Below are positions 14,516 to 27,064 of a stretch of DNA of 64,000 nucleotides, one piece after another. Within the stretch, counting starts at the first letter, position 1. Each line of letters opens with the position of its first letter. Below the pieces are notes generated by a model that was given only the letters and a program-made list of their open reading frames with translations, ran no database searches and was not told the origin of the DNA. Position numbers and translations under genes: made by a program. The DNA comes from Bog-532 sp965277615 (GTDB lineage Bacteria > Actinomycetota > Actinomycetes > Streptosporangiales > Streptosporangiaceae). The DNA is taken from contig CBDIDG010000004.1 in NCBI GenBank assembly GCA_965277615.1, positions 124,001 through 188,000 of the forward strand. Direction: 5' to 3'.

Positions 14516-17456
14516 CGAGCAGGGCCTTGCGCCGCTGTTCCAGCGCCACCAGGTCGCCGAACAGCTGGTTGTATTCGGTCTGCTGCTGGACCGGGTTCAT
14601 CCGCTGCAGCTTGCCCTTGACCGCCGCGATCTCGCGGCTCACGGCCAGCTCCCCCACCCGGGCCAGCACCTGGTCCACGTAGCGCGCGTCGGGCTCGCCG
14701 GTGAGCTGGGGTGATTCGACGGCCAGCCGGGTCATGAACGCCCGGGCCCGGTCGTTCGGGGCGTTCTCGCGCAGCAGCGCGGCCCACTCGCGCACGTTCC
14801 CGGCCAGGTGAGTCCCGCCGGCCGCCGCGATCAGCCGGAACACGGCCGCGTGCGCGCCCACGGTGAACGCCTCCGGGCCGAGCGCGTCGAACTCCGGGCC
14901 GCACAGCCCGGGCCGCTGCACGGCCAGCTTCAGCGCCTCCCGCTCGATCTGCACCACCGGGTCGGACGGGTCGTAGCTGGTGTCGGCCGCGCCCTGGCCG
15001 CCTTGGCCGCCCTGGCCGCCCTGACGACCTTGGCCGCCCTGACCGTTGCCGTTGCCGTTACGGGGGGCATCGTGGCTGATCGTGGCGGTGCCGGGGCGGC
15101 CGTTGCCGGGGTGCCCGGGGTCGTGGCCGTCGCGCCGACCGTTGTCGCGGCGGTTGGCGTCGCGGCGGCCGGGGTGCTGCTCAGCCGCGCCCCCGCCGTG
15201 CTGGCGCACCCGGGCCAGCACGAACCGCTCGTCCATCAGGCCGAGCCAGCGGTCCAGGTTGACCGCGTACCGGGTCCGCAGGCCGGAGTCCTTGATCCGG
15301 GCCACGATCGGCGCGGCCTCATCCAGCGCGGCGAGCTGCCCTTCGGCGGTGTCCAGGTTGTGCTTGTCAATCGCGCTGCGGATGGCGAACTCGAACAGCG
15401 GCACGCGCCGGGCGACCAGGTCCCGCACGGCCGCGTCACCCTGCTTGAGCCGCAGGTCACACGGGTCGAGGCCGTCCGGCTGGACGGTGACGAAGGTCTG
15501 CGTGACGAACCGTTCCTCCATGCCGAACGCGCGCAGCGCCGCCTTCTGCCCGGCGGCGTCGCCGTCGAAGGTGAAGATGACCTCGCCCGTCGCGCCGTCG
15601 GTGTCCATCACCAGCCGGCGCAGCACCTTGATGTGGTCGTCGCCGAACGAGGTGCCGCAGGTGGCGACCGCGGTCGGGACGCCGGCCAGGTGACACGCCA
15701 TCACGTCGGTGTACCCCTCGACGATGACCGCCTGCCGCCGGTGCGAGATCTCTCGTTTGGCCAGGTCAGCTCCGTAGAGGACGGTGCTTTTGCGGAAGAG
15801 CGGAGTTTCCGGGGTATTAAGGTATTTCGGTCCGTCGTCGTTCGGGTCCAATTTGCGCGCGCCGAAGGCAATCACATCGCCGGACAGGTCGCGGATCGGC
15901 CACATCAGCCGCCCCCGGAACCGGTCCACCGGCCCGCGCCGGCCCTCACGGGCCAGTCCCCCGGCGATGATCTCCTCGTCGGAGAAGCCCTTGGTGCGCA
16001 GGTGCCGGGTCAGTTCCTCCCAGGCGTTCGGGGCGTAACCGACGCCGAACCGCAGGGCGTCGGCCCGTTCGAAGCCCCGCTCGGCCAGGAAAGCCCGGCC
16101 GGGCGCGGCCGCGGGACCCTCCAGCTGCGCGGCGTAGAACTCGGCCGCGATCCGGTGCGCGTCCAGCAACCGCCGGCGCCGGCTCTGTTCCTGGCCCGGG
16201 ACGTAGCCACCCTGTTCGTAGCGCAGGTCGATACCGGCCCGCCCGGCCAGCCGCTCCACCGCCTCGATGAAGCTGAGGCCGTCGAGCTGCTGCACGAAGC
16301 GGATAACGTCGCCGCCCTCGCCGCAGGAGAAGCAGTTACCCGTGAGGATGTTGTCCTCGAGAACGAAGGCGTGCCCGTCGTTGACGACTGCGCAGAAGAC
16401 CTCTTCCACCCGATCGGTCTCCGCGATCTCTTTGACCACCCAGCCACGGCGCTCGTACGCCTTATCCACGGAATTGAACCGGAAACGATGCTTGTCGAGC
16501 AGAAAGAACTGCTCAGTTAGGTCCGAGCTGGCGAGGATGATCCGGAACAGCGAACTGGGCTCTCGGCCCTCGAAACCGACCCGGACCTGCTCGGTGACCC
16601 CGTAGGTGCCGATGCCGAGGCGGGTACAGACGGCCCGCACGTGCTCGAGCGTTTCCCGGCTGGCGCAGTTGAGCATGAGCGTCCCCGACTCGGAGACGCA
16701 GCCGTCGGCCGCGAAGTAACCCGCCAGCCATCCGTAGAGGTAAGAAACCGATTCGGCGAGGGGCGGTGGCTGCTTGAAGAACGCGGGCAGGTGATAAACG
16801 AGAAGCTGCCGCCCCTGCTGGGCGGTCGTGCTGACGGGGAACCACTTCAGCAGCTCAGCGTCTTTCTCCGCGTCAAGCTGCGCCATCGAGCCGTCGCCCA
16901 ATCGGGTTCCGTCACCGAACGTCAGCCCGTGCGCGATACCGAATGGCGAGGGGGTGGTGTTGCGGATCCTAGTACCGGGGAACTTGGACACAAGCCGGTC
17001 GCCTGGCCGCAGCGTCTGGGTGGTCTCTTCCCGCTCGCTGGAACGTGACTTGCCCGCGCGGACGAACCAGCGATGCTCTGGCGTGGCGTAGATGTCTTTG
17101 GTTACGCCGTTACGACTCAGTGTCAGGCGGAGCAAACGCTGGACGCCGAACGAATAGAAAGGCGCGTCGACCCAGTTACCCTTCCGCCCCAGAATTCGGT
17201 GCGTGCCGCCAGCCAGTTCCCGGATGGGGCGGACGCCGTCCCACGTCAGAACTCGCGTTTCCCCGGCCAGGCAGTAGTAGAGGCCGCGGGCGGGGGTGAC
17301 GTTGAAGGAGGGGGTCTTCTCGTCGTGGAACGGGCACAGGCCCTTCAGCGAGTCGCCACCCGCGCTGCGGAGCTGCAGGTATTCGCCGATCACTTCGTCG
17401 ATCGGCGAACGCTCGCGGACCGCCGCGATGTCCTCGTCGCGGATCCGGCCAGCCAT
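14496..17456 (-). CDS. dnaG: DNA primase DnaG precursor containing an intein
   Basis: The 986-residue precursor makes the RNA primers for replication after removal of a 313-residue intein. Residues 1-61 (MAGRIRDEDIAAVRERSPID onward) start the zinc-binding domain with ligands Cys41 and His44. Residues 62-374 are the intein. Cys375 then resumes the ribbon as CFSCGEGGDVIRFVQQ. The TOPRIM catalytic core follows (FPVDRFRGRLMWPIRDLSG-like RNAP core, then VEGYTDVMACHLAGV and FTFDGDAAGQKAALR with the metal-binding acidic residues). A Gly/Gln/Asn-rich linker with near-tandem QGGQG units leads to a C-terminal helicase-binding region. Joined exteins give 673 residues, a normal size. GGAGG lies six bases before the ATG. 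Expression of active primase therefore depends on protein splicing. Confidence 0.95.
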   Translation of the reverse strand: MAGRIRDEDIAAVRERSPIDEVIGEYLQLRSAGGDSLKGLCPFHDEKTPSFNVTPARGLYYCLAGETRVLTWDGVRPIRELAGGTHRILGRKGNWVDAPFYSFGVQRLLRLTLSRNGVTKDIYATPEHRWFVRAGKSRSSEREETTQTLRPGDRLVSKFPGTRIRNTTPSPFGIAHGLTFGDGTRLGDGSMAQLDAEKDAELLKWFPVSTTAQQGRQLLVYHLPAFFKQPPPLAESVSYLYGWLAGYFAADGCVSESGTLMLNCASRETLEHVRAVCTRLGIGTYGVTEQVRVGFEGREPSSLFRIILASSDLTEQFFLLDKHRFRFNSVDKAYERRGWVVKEIAETDRVEEVFCAVVNDGHAFVLEDNILTGNCFSCGEGGDVIRFVQQLDGLSFIEAVERLAGRAGIDLRYEQGGYVPGQEQSRRRRLLDAHRIAAEFYAAQLEGPAAAPGRAFLAERGFERADALRFGVGYAPNAWEELTRHLRTKGFSDEEIIAGGLAREGRRGPVDRFRGRLMWPIRDLSGDVIAFGARKLDPNDDGPKYLNTPETPLFRKSTVLYGADLAKREISHRRQAVIVEGYTDVMACHLAGVPTAVATCGTSFGDDHIKVLRRLVMDTDGATGEVIFTFDGDAAGQKAALRAFGMEERFVTQTFVTVQPDGLDPCDLRLKQGDAAVRDLVARRVPLFEFAIRSAIDKHNLDTAEGQLAALDEAAPIVARIKDSGLRTRYAVNLDRWLGLMDERFVLARVRQHGGGAAEQHPGRRDANRRDNGRRDGHDPGHPGNGRPGTATISHDAPRNGNGNGQGGQGRQGGQGGQGGQGAADTSYDPSDPVVQIEREALKLAVQRPGLCGPEFDALGPEAFTVGAHAAVFRLIAAAGGTHLAGNVREWAALLRENAPNDRARAFMTRLAVESPQLTGEPDARYVDQVLARVGELAVSREIAAVKGKLQRMNPVQQQTEYNQLFGDLVALEQRRKALLDRAAGL
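16335..17273 (-). mobile_element. Intein with LAGLIDADG endonuclease remnant inside DnaG
   Basis: 313 residues in frame within dnaG. Block A starts at Cys62 (CLAGETRVLTWDGVRPIREL); block B is YATPEHRWFV with its His; a dodecapeptide endonuclease motif is YLYGWLAGYFAADG, followed by LEHVRAVCTRLGIGTYGV; block F is VEEVFCAVVNDGHAFVLEDN; and block G is ILTGN followed by Cys +1. The penultimate residue is Gly where most inteins have His, as in some TGN/C inteins. Only one clear LAGLIDADG motif is visible, so the endonuclease may be partly decayed. Codon use is visibly less GC-rich than the flanking primase (for example TTATCC, GAATTG, AAACGA stretches on the plus strand near 16450-16500), which fits horizontal arrival. 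Confidence 0.95.
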
Positions 17457-17471
17457 CTCCCGCCTCCGCTC

Positions 17472-17535
17472 CTGGTCGTACTGGTGGTACTGGTTGCTGG
17501 TGGTACTGGTTGCTGGTGGTACTGGTCGTACTAGT
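17472..17535. repeat. 16-base tandem repeat in the dnaG upstream region
   Basis: Perfect copies of GTACTGGTTGCTGGTG at 17487-17502 and 17503-17518, with partial copies on both sides (17472-17486 and 17519-17535). It occupies the space between the dnaG ribosome site and the divergent HAD gene, so it is in the 5' leader or promoter of dnaG. Confidence 0.85.
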
Positions 17536-17653
17536 TGCCGGTCGTGCCTGGTTGTGCTGAGAAGCCCCGTGGCTGAGCTTAACCGGCACCAGGGACACCA
17601 GCGGCCGTGACGGGCGAACCGCCGCCGATGGTGCGGCCCCGTAGCCTGGGGGC

Positions 17654-18466
17654 ATGGGCGAGCTGCTGGTGCTGTGGGATGTCGACCACACGCTCATCGA
17701 CGCCGGTGGACTGAGCTCGCACCTGTACCGGATGGTGTTCGCGGAGCTGTTCGGGCGGGAACTGCCGCGGGTGGCCCCGATGGCCGGGCGCACCGACCGG
17801 GCCATCATCCTGGAGACCCTGACCATGGCCGGGGTGGCCAGCCCGCGGACGTATGTGCCCGCGTTCATCGAGGAGCTGACGCGGCAGGCACCGGCGTTCG
17901 GTGAACGGGTCCGGGCCCGCGGGCGGGTGTTGGCCGGGGTGCCCGAGGCGCTGGCCGCGCTGGCTGAGGGCGCTGGGGCCCTTGGGGCTGATGGGAGCGC
18001 TGGGACTGGTGGGGGCGGTGGGGCTGGCGGGGTGCGGCAGTCGGTGCTGACCGGGAATATCCGCTCGCTGGCCGAGGTCAAGCTGGGCGCACTCGGGCTG
18101 GGCGACCCGCTGAACCTGGCCATCGGCGCGTACGGGGACATGGATGAGGTGCGGGCCGGGCTGGTCCAGGTGGCGCGGGAACGGGCGGCCGCAGCGGCTG
18201 GGTCGGATGCGGCTGGTTCGAGTGAAGCTGGTTCGGGTGGGGCTGACTTTGAAGGTGAGGCGACGGTGCTGGTGGGTGACACTCCGCTGGACGTGGCGGC
18301 CGCGCTGGCCACCGGGGCACGGGCGGTGGGCGTGGCGACCGGGAACTTCACCGAGCGGGAGCTGATCGCGGCGGGCGCGCACGCGGTGCTGCCCGACCTG
18401 AGCGACACGGCCAGGGTGCGAGCGGCCGTCCTCGGGTCCTGGGCCGAAGGCAGGGCGGCCTCGTGA
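17654..18466 (+). CDS. HAD-superfamily hydrolase (phosphoglycolate phosphatase-like)
   Basis: 270 residues. HAD motif I is LWDVDHTLID (nucleophile Asp9 and acid Asp11), motif II is SVLTGN, and motif IV is VLVGDTPLDVAAA. The cap helices between residues 15 and 95 are of the small C1 type. Two Gly/Ala/Ser-rich loops (about residues 108-125 and 180-200) look like repeat-driven insertions and are not usual in the family. Members dephosphorylate small phosphate esters. It overlaps the following Nudix gene by four bases (GTGA), so the two are translationally coupled. Confidence 0.85.
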   Translation: MGELLVLWDVDHTLIDAGGLSSHLYRMVFAELFGRELPRVAPMAGRTDRAIILETLTMAGVASPRTYVPAFIEELTRQAPAFGERVRARGRVLAGVPEALAALAEGAGALGADGSAGTGGGGGAGGVRQSVLTGNIRSLAEVKLGALGLGDPLNLAIGAYGDMDEVRAGLVQVARERAAAAAGSDAAGSSEAGSGGADFEGEATVLVGDTPLDVAAALATGARAVGVATGNFTERELIAAGAHAVLPDLSDTARVRAAVLGSWAEGRAAS

Positions 18467-19176
18467 CCGGGGCGGCTGAGCGGGAGGCCGACGGGCCGGT
18501 GGCTGGCGGGCCGGAGGCTGGCGGGCCGGAGGCTGGCATGCGGGAAGCTGGCGGGCGGAAGCCTGGCGGGCCAGAGGCTCATGGGCGGGAGGACATCGCG
18601 GCTAACATCACGGCCTTTGCCCGCGTGGCCACACCGGCCGCTGGGCTGAAGCCCGCGTCGGTCGCGGTGTGCGTGGTGCAGGCCGACGGCGTGCTGTCGC
18701 TGCTCATCACCCGGCGGGCGGCCACGATGCGCAACCACGCCGGGCAGTGGGCGCTGCCCGGCGGCCGCCGGGACCCGGGCGAGACCGTCGAAGACGCCGC
18801 CCGGCGCGAGCTGCTGGAGGAGACCGGCGTCTCGGTCGGCCCGGAGGCAGTGCTGGGCCTGCTGGATGACTACGTCACCCGCTCCGGCTACGTGATGTCC
18901 CCGGTCGTGGTCTGGGGTGGCCCGGTCAGCCCGGGCATGACCGGCCCGGCGGCCGAGGTGGCCCAGATCCATGTCATCCCGTTGGCCGACTTCGACGTAC
19001 CGCCCCGGCTGCTGCGTATCCCGGAGTCGGACCATCCGGTCATCCAGCTGCCGCTGCTCGGCCGCTGGCTGCACGCGCCGACCGCGGCCATCGTGTACCA
19101 GTTCTGCCAGGTCGGCCTGCACGGCCAGGCGACCCGGGTGGCCCACTTCGAGCAACCCGTATTCGCCTGGAAGTGA
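18463..19176 (+). CDS. Nudix hydrolase with repeat-derived N-terminal extension
   Basis: 237 residues from a GTG inside the HAD stop overlap. The Nudix box GGRRDPGETVEDAARRELLEETGVSV (residues about 104-129) has the REXXEE core in its diphosphohydrolase arrangement. The first 50 residues are low complexity (VAGGPEAGGPEAGMREAGG), coded by a GGCTGGCGGGCCGGA-type tandem repeat near 18499-18590. The preceding ITRRAATMRNHAGQWALPGG resembles CoA or nucleotide pyrophosphatases, but the substrate is open. Coupling to a HAD phosphatase suggests sequential removal of phosphates from one metabolite; this is inference. Confidence 0.88.
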   Translation: MTGAAEREADGPVAGGPEAGGPEAGMREAGGRKPGGPEAHGREDIAANITAFARVATPAAGLKPASVAVCVVQADGVLSLLITRRAATMRNHAGQWALPGGRRDPGETVEDAARRELLEETGVSVGPEAVLGLLDDYVTRSGYVMSPVVVWGGPVSPGMTGPAAEVAQIHVIPLADFDVPPRLLRIPESDHPVIQLPLLGRWLHAPTAAIVYQFCQVGLHGQATRVAHFEQPVFAWK

Positions 19177-19180
19177 CCGA

Positions 19181-20149
19181 CTACGGCCCGCGGTCCCGTG
19201 GCAGCGCGCAGCCGGACCCACACCGGCGCGCGGGGCCGGGCCAGCCGCGCTGGGTCAGGACCGCGGCGACCTGGCGGGCCACCTGGCACGGGCCGCCGGT
19301 AACGTCGGACCACCCGTAGCGCAGGGTGATGATGCCGTCGGTGGCGCCGGCGTTGTCGCGCCGGTAGTCGCGCCAGCGCTCGCCGACCGGGTGCGCCGCC
19401 CGCCCGTCAAGCTCGACGCAGGCCAGTTGGTCCTGGTAGAGGTTGTCCAGGTAGCGGACACGGCCGTCGCGGACAACGCGGGCCTGGCGGATGGCGCGGG
19501 GCAGCCCGTGGGGCCGCTCGACAGCCCAGACGTAGCGCTGCTCCAGGTTGGAGTGGATTCCGGCTTCGGCATCGTCCAAGCAGGCGGTGAGGTCGGGCCG
19601 CCAGGGCATCCGCTGCCGCGTAGCCATGGCCTGGCGGATCCTCTCCGCAGTGGTCAGGCGCTGCCCGGTGGCGCGGAACACCCAGCCGAATGCCTCATCG
19701 GCGGTCCGGGCCGTAGCGGTAAGGTCGAGTACGGTCTCCTCGATCCGGGTTCGCGGCGGGAGTAAGACGGGATGCCGTGCCCTCGGCGACCGGTGGGCCC
19801 GGTGGATGATCAGCCCCGGAGTCAGGCGGGGGTGCCGGTCAGACGGCACGATGACGTGCACCGGCCAGTCCGCGGGCTGGATGAGGCCGGACAATCCCGC
19901 CGCCGTGTGATGGCTCAGCACGGCATCCGGTCCGGCCCGCAGTACGGCCGCCCACAGCCGCGCGTCCCGGCTGGGCTGCCCGCTGAATGTCGCGTAAACG
20001 CCGTGTTGAAGGCGCTGCCAGCGGCCGACTCGCAGCAGATTGTCGATGACGTCCGGCGCGATACCGACCGCCATCGCCTGATTCCGGGCGATCACGCCGG
20101 CCTGGCGTTCGAGGAGCTCCCCGCAGGCGCGAGGTGTGCGTATCCGCAT
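19181..20149 (-). CDS. AbiEi-antitoxin/DUF559-like two-domain protein
   Basis: 322 residues. The N-terminal part (RIRTPRACGELLERQAGVI, IDNLLRVGRWQRLQHGVYAT) is the winged helix found in AbiEi-type antitoxins. The C-terminal third has a PD-(D/E)XK-like DUF559 core, RVRYLDNLYQDQLACVELDG, with the Asp and Glu-x-Asp spacing expected of a nuclease site. The ATG at 20149 follows GGAG; upstream extension is not family-like. No toxin gene adjoins it, so it is a lone member. The end is nearly the same as the fragment at 2-220. Its role (defence, regulation or DNA processing) is unknown. Confidence 0.82.
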   Translation of the reverse strand: MRIRTPRACGELLERQAGVIARNQAMAVGIAPDVIDNLLRVGRWQRLQHGVYATFSGQPSRDARLWAAVLRAGPDAVLSHHTAAGLSGLIQPADWPVHVIVPSDRHPRLTPGLIIHRAHRSPRARHPVLLPPRTRIEETVLDLTATARTADEAFGWVFRATGQRLTTAERIRQAMATRQRMPWRPDLTACLDDAEAGIHSNLEQRYVWAVERPHGLPRAIRQARVVRDGRVRYLDNLYQDQLACVELDGRAAHPVGERWRDYRRDNAGATDGIITLRYGWSDVTGGPCQVARQVAAVLTQRGWPGPARRCGSGCALPRDRGP

Positions 20150-20467
20150 GTCTCCAGCGTGCGCGGGTCGCCCGGCTGGCACGAGTGGCAATGTGCGCCC
20201 TGTGGAGAAGGTCTCCCCCTGTGGAAAACCGTCTAAGTGGAGCATTCTCAGCGCTATATACCGACTTTGCTCCACCTAACCGAGGGGTGCGGTGAGGGTG
20301 GGGCTGGTGGGAAGCGAGCGGCGAGGGAGTGGGGGCTCTGGGCGGCGGGAGCACAGGTACGAGGGGGGCACAGGGTGGTGGGGACGCCAGGGGCTGCGGC
20401 GGCTGGCGGGACGTGAGGAAGCGGGGACGCCGGGGCGCGGGGCGGTGGGACGCCGGGGCCGGCCGGG
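20150..20467. other. 318-base spacer with G-rich low-complexity sequence
   Basis: Between the start of the AbiEi-like gene and the 3' end of dgt. The part next to 20150-20280 is mixed sequence with a possible promoter for the leftward gene (TATATA near 20253 on the plus strand). From 20290 it becomes strongly G-rich with repeated GGGGACGCC blocks (near 20378, 20427 and 20448). No gene is evident. Confidence 0.5.
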
Positions 20468-20494
20468 TTAGGCGGTGGGGTGGGTTAGGCGGTG
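20465..20494. repeat. Short direct repeat over the dgt stop codon
   Basis: The 13-base string GGGTTAGGCGGTG occurs at 20465-20477 and again at 20482-20494. The first copy contains the TAA of dgt on the minus strand; the second is inside the coding end. Confidence 0.8.
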
Positions 20495-21694
20495 GTGCCA
20501 GGCTCGGGCTGAGGTGTCGGTTAGGGAGGCGACCTGGTCGATTACTACTCGGCGCCTCGCGGGGTCGGAGGTGGCCCACTCCCAGGCGGGGCGGAAGAGG
20601 GGGTCGAGGGTGTGGGGAGCGCCGATTTGGATGGTGGCGGCTAGCTCGGCGATTAGTTCGCGCTCGCGGGCTTGGAGGGCGGCGGCGCCTTCGCGGGTCA
20701 TGACGTAGTGGGCGGCGACCGCCTTGAGGAGGGCGCACTCCAGGCGCTGGCGGCGCGGGACCTCGAGGTTGCAGGCATAGCGCTGCAGGGAGCCCGCACC
20801 GCAGGTGGCCCGGGTGGAATTTTGGGCGGCGACGCAGAAGCGGCCGACCAGCTCGCTGGTCAGGTTCTTCAGGGCGGCCAGGGCGTCAGGGCCACCGTCG
20901 AAGGTCTTGGGCCAGCAATCCAGGGTCATCAGGTCGTCGAACACGGTGGTCAGCTCGGCCACCGACACCTCGCCGGGGTCGAGGTACCAGCTCAGCGCGA
21001 CCTGGGCCACCACCGCGCGCTCGGCCGGGTCGTGGAGCTGGGCGAAGGTGATCAGGCCGGCGTTCAGGCCGTCCTCCAGGTCGTGCACCGAGTAGGCCAC
21101 GTCGTCGGCCCAGTCCATGACCTGGGCCTCCAGGCAGCGGCGCCGACCGGGAGCACCGTCGCGGATCCAGTCGAAGACCGGGGCGTCGTCGGCGTAGTAG
21201 TTGTACTTGCCGCCGCCGGGTGGCTCAGGCCACGGGTACTTCAGCGTCGCGTCCAGGGACGCGCGGGTGAGGTTGAGGCCCGCGCCGGGGACCTTGGTCT
21301 CCAGCCGGGTCAGCAGGCGCAGGGTCTGGGCGTTGCCCTCGAAGCCGCCGCAGCCCGCGGCCAGCTCGGCCAGGGCCAGCTCACCGTTGTGGCCGAACGG
21401 CGGGTGGCCGATGTCGTGGGCCAGGCAGGCCGCCTCGACCAGGTCGGGGTCGGCCCCGATGCTGCCCGCGATACCCCGGCCGATCTGGGCCACTTCCAGG
21501 GTGTGGGTCAGCCGGGTACGCGGAAAGTCGGCCCGGCCGACCTCCACCACCTGCGTCTTGGCCGCGAGGCGGCGCAACGACGCACTGTGCAGGACCCGGG
21601 CCCGGTCCCGTTCGAACGCGCTCCGCCCGGACCGCTTGGGTGGCTCAGCCACCCAGCGGCCCGTGGCGTGCGCGTCATAACCGGTACTGGTCAC
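20468..21694 (-). CDS. dgt: Deoxyguanosinetriphosphate triphosphohydrolase
   Basis: 408 residues. The HD-domain metal site is spread over RTRLTHTLEVAQIGRGIAG, LAHDIGHPPFGHNGELAL and MDWADDVAYSVHDLEDGL, which together give the H...HD...D signature. N-terminal RDRARVLHSASLRRLAAKTQV is typical of the bacterial dGTPase-like family that splits dNTPs into nucleoside and triphosphate. In many actinobacteria this gene sits directly before dnaG; here three genes lie between them. The enzyme probably trims dNTP pools. Confidence 0.93.
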   Translation of the reverse strand: MTSTGYDAHATGRWVAEPPKRSGRSAFERDRARVLHSASLRRLAAKTQVVEVGRADFPRTRLTHTLEVAQIGRGIAGSIGADPDLVEAACLAHDIGHPPFGHNGELALAELAAGCGGFEGNAQTLRLLTRLETKVPGAGLNLTRASLDATLKYPWPEPPGGGKYNYYADDAPVFDWIRDGAPGRRRCLEAQVMDWADDVAYSVHDLEDGLNAGLITFAQLHDPAERAVVAQVALSWYLDPGEVSVAELTTVFDDLMTLDCWPKTFDGGPDALAALKNLTSELVGRFCVAAQNSTRATCGAGSLQRYACNLEVPRRQRLECALLKAVAAHYVMTREGAAALQARERELIAELAATIQIGAPHTLDPLFRPAWEWATSDPARRRVVIDQVASLTDTSARAWHHRLTHPTA

Positions 21695-21732
21695 CGGTGA
21701 CCGTTGCCGTCAGCAATACCTGGAAACGAGAC

Positions 21733-24414
<2,682 letters not shown>

Positions 24415-24591
24415 TGAACGCTCCTCGTGCGCCGGTAATTTCTTCATCCTTATTTCCCTCGGACTCTACCGGTCCTGGCGCTGACATGGGACTGCACCGC
24501 AGGCCCCCGGACAGAAGTGGTCTAGTCCGCCGTGGCACGGTAGGCACGACAGAAGTCTTGCGCCCCAGTACGTACCTACGGAGGTTGCGCG

Positions 24592-25461
24592 ATGACCGGA
24601 CAGACGATCGGGTTGCTGCACCCGGGTGAGATGGGCGCAGCCGTCGGGCGGTGCCTGACCGAACAGGGTCACACCGCGCTGTGGGCGGCCGAGGGCCGCA
24701 GCCCGGCCACGGCCCGCCGGGCCGAGGCGGCCGGGCTGACCAGCGCCAGCCTGAGCGATCTGCTCGGGCGGGCCGAGATCGTGCTGTCGGTGTGCCCGCC
24801 CCAGGCGGCCCTGGCGGTGGCCGCGGAGGTGGCCAAGAGCGGGTTCAGCGGACTGTTCGTGGACGCCAATGCGATCGCGCCGCGCACGGTCCGGGCGGTA
24901 GCGGCCACGGTGACCAAGGCGGGTGCCACCTGCGTGGACGGCGGCATCATCGGCCCGCCGCCGCAGGCGGGGACGGACCACGGCCCCCGGCTGTACCTGG
25001 CCGGGGCGGGGTCGGACACGGTGGCGGCGCTGTTCGCGGGGACGCCGGTGACCACGTGCCTGGTGGACGGCGAGATCGGCGCCGCGTCGGCGGTCAAGGT
25101 GGCCTACGCCGCCTGGACCAAGGGGTCAGCCGCGCTGATGCTGGCCGCCCGGGCGCTGGCCCGGACGCAGCGGGTCGAGGGCACGCTGCTAGCCGAGTGG
25201 GGGGCGTCCCAGCCCCAGCTGTCCGCCCAGGTCGAGGCGGCGGCCCAGTCGGCCGCGGTCAAGGGCTGGCGGTGGGCCCCGGAGATGAACGAGATCGCGT
25301 TGGCCATGGCCGACGCCGGGCTGCCGGACGGCTTCCACCGGGCCGCGGCCGAGGTCTACCGGTGCGCCCCGCAGGCGGACCCGGCCGCGCTGGCCGAGAC
25401 CGCCCCCGGTGACGTGGTGGAACTGGTGCTGGAGGCGCTGGCCGGCGAGCACCTGGACTGA
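24592..25461 (+). CDS. 6-phosphogluconate dehydrogenase-like NAD(P) oxidoreductase with DUF1932
   Basis: 289 residues. The Rossmann fold starts at once (TIGLLHPGEMGAAVGRCL, a GxxGxxG variant) with VLSVCPPQAALAV and VDANAIAPRTV following. The C-terminal half (AVKVAYAAWTKGSAALML, DGFHRAAAEVYRC) matches DUF1932, the dehydrogenase C-terminal domain of beta-hydroxyacid family relatives. The Lys in SAVKVAYAAWTKG is at the place of the catalytic lysine. The substrate is unknown. It stands alone between divergent ppdK and convergent glyS. Confidence 0.85.
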   Translation: MTGQTIGLLHPGEMGAAVGRCLTEQGHTALWAAEGRSPATARRAEAAGLTSASLSDLLGRAEIVLSVCPPQAALAVAAEVAKSGFSGLFVDANAIAPRTVRAVAATVTKAGATCVDGGIIGPPPQAGTDHGPRLYLAGAGSDTVAALFAGTPVTTCLVDGEIGAASAVKVAYAAWTKGSAALMLAARALARTQRVEGTLLAEWGASQPQLSAQVEAAAQSAAVKGWRWAPEMNEIALAMADAGLPDGFHRAAAEVYRCAPQADPAALAETAPGDVVELVLEALAGEHLD

Positions 25462-25483
25462 GGCCAGGCCCCCGGCCGACCCG

Positions 25484-26872
<1,389 letters not shown>

Positions 26873-26978
26873 CAAAGGTCTCCATCCGGCTGGCGGTCGG
26901 TGTCGTGGTTTGCCCGGGTTCAGCACCCTGACGGGGCGTCCCGGTAGCACGCGCGGGCACGGTATACACCATGCAAGA

Positions 26979-27014
26979 AGGCGCGGTGGCCTTCAGCTTA
27001 TGGCCACCGCGCCT
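26979..27014 (-). terminator. Hairpin terminator between the DUF1906 gene and glyS
   Basis: A perfect 13-base-pair stem (26979-26991 with 27002-27014, arm AGGCGCGGTGGCC) with a ten-base loop. It follows the stop of the leftward secreted-protein gene at 27065 and precedes glyS. Confidence 0.8.
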
Positions 27015-27064
27015 GCTTAGCGAACCAGAACCAGCCCTTCCCCTGGCCAGTTCGGGCGGCAGGA

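Noticed and set aside
17176..19221. A minus-strand frame of about 680 codons over the HAD and Nudix genes
   Set aside because: Arg/Pro/Ser-rich shadow; the HAD and Nudix motifs on the plus strand settle the coding strand.
26873..27064. T-box leader for glycyl-tRNA synthetase
   Set aside because: The gap is short, contains the terminator of the upstream gene, and lacks the T-box sequence.
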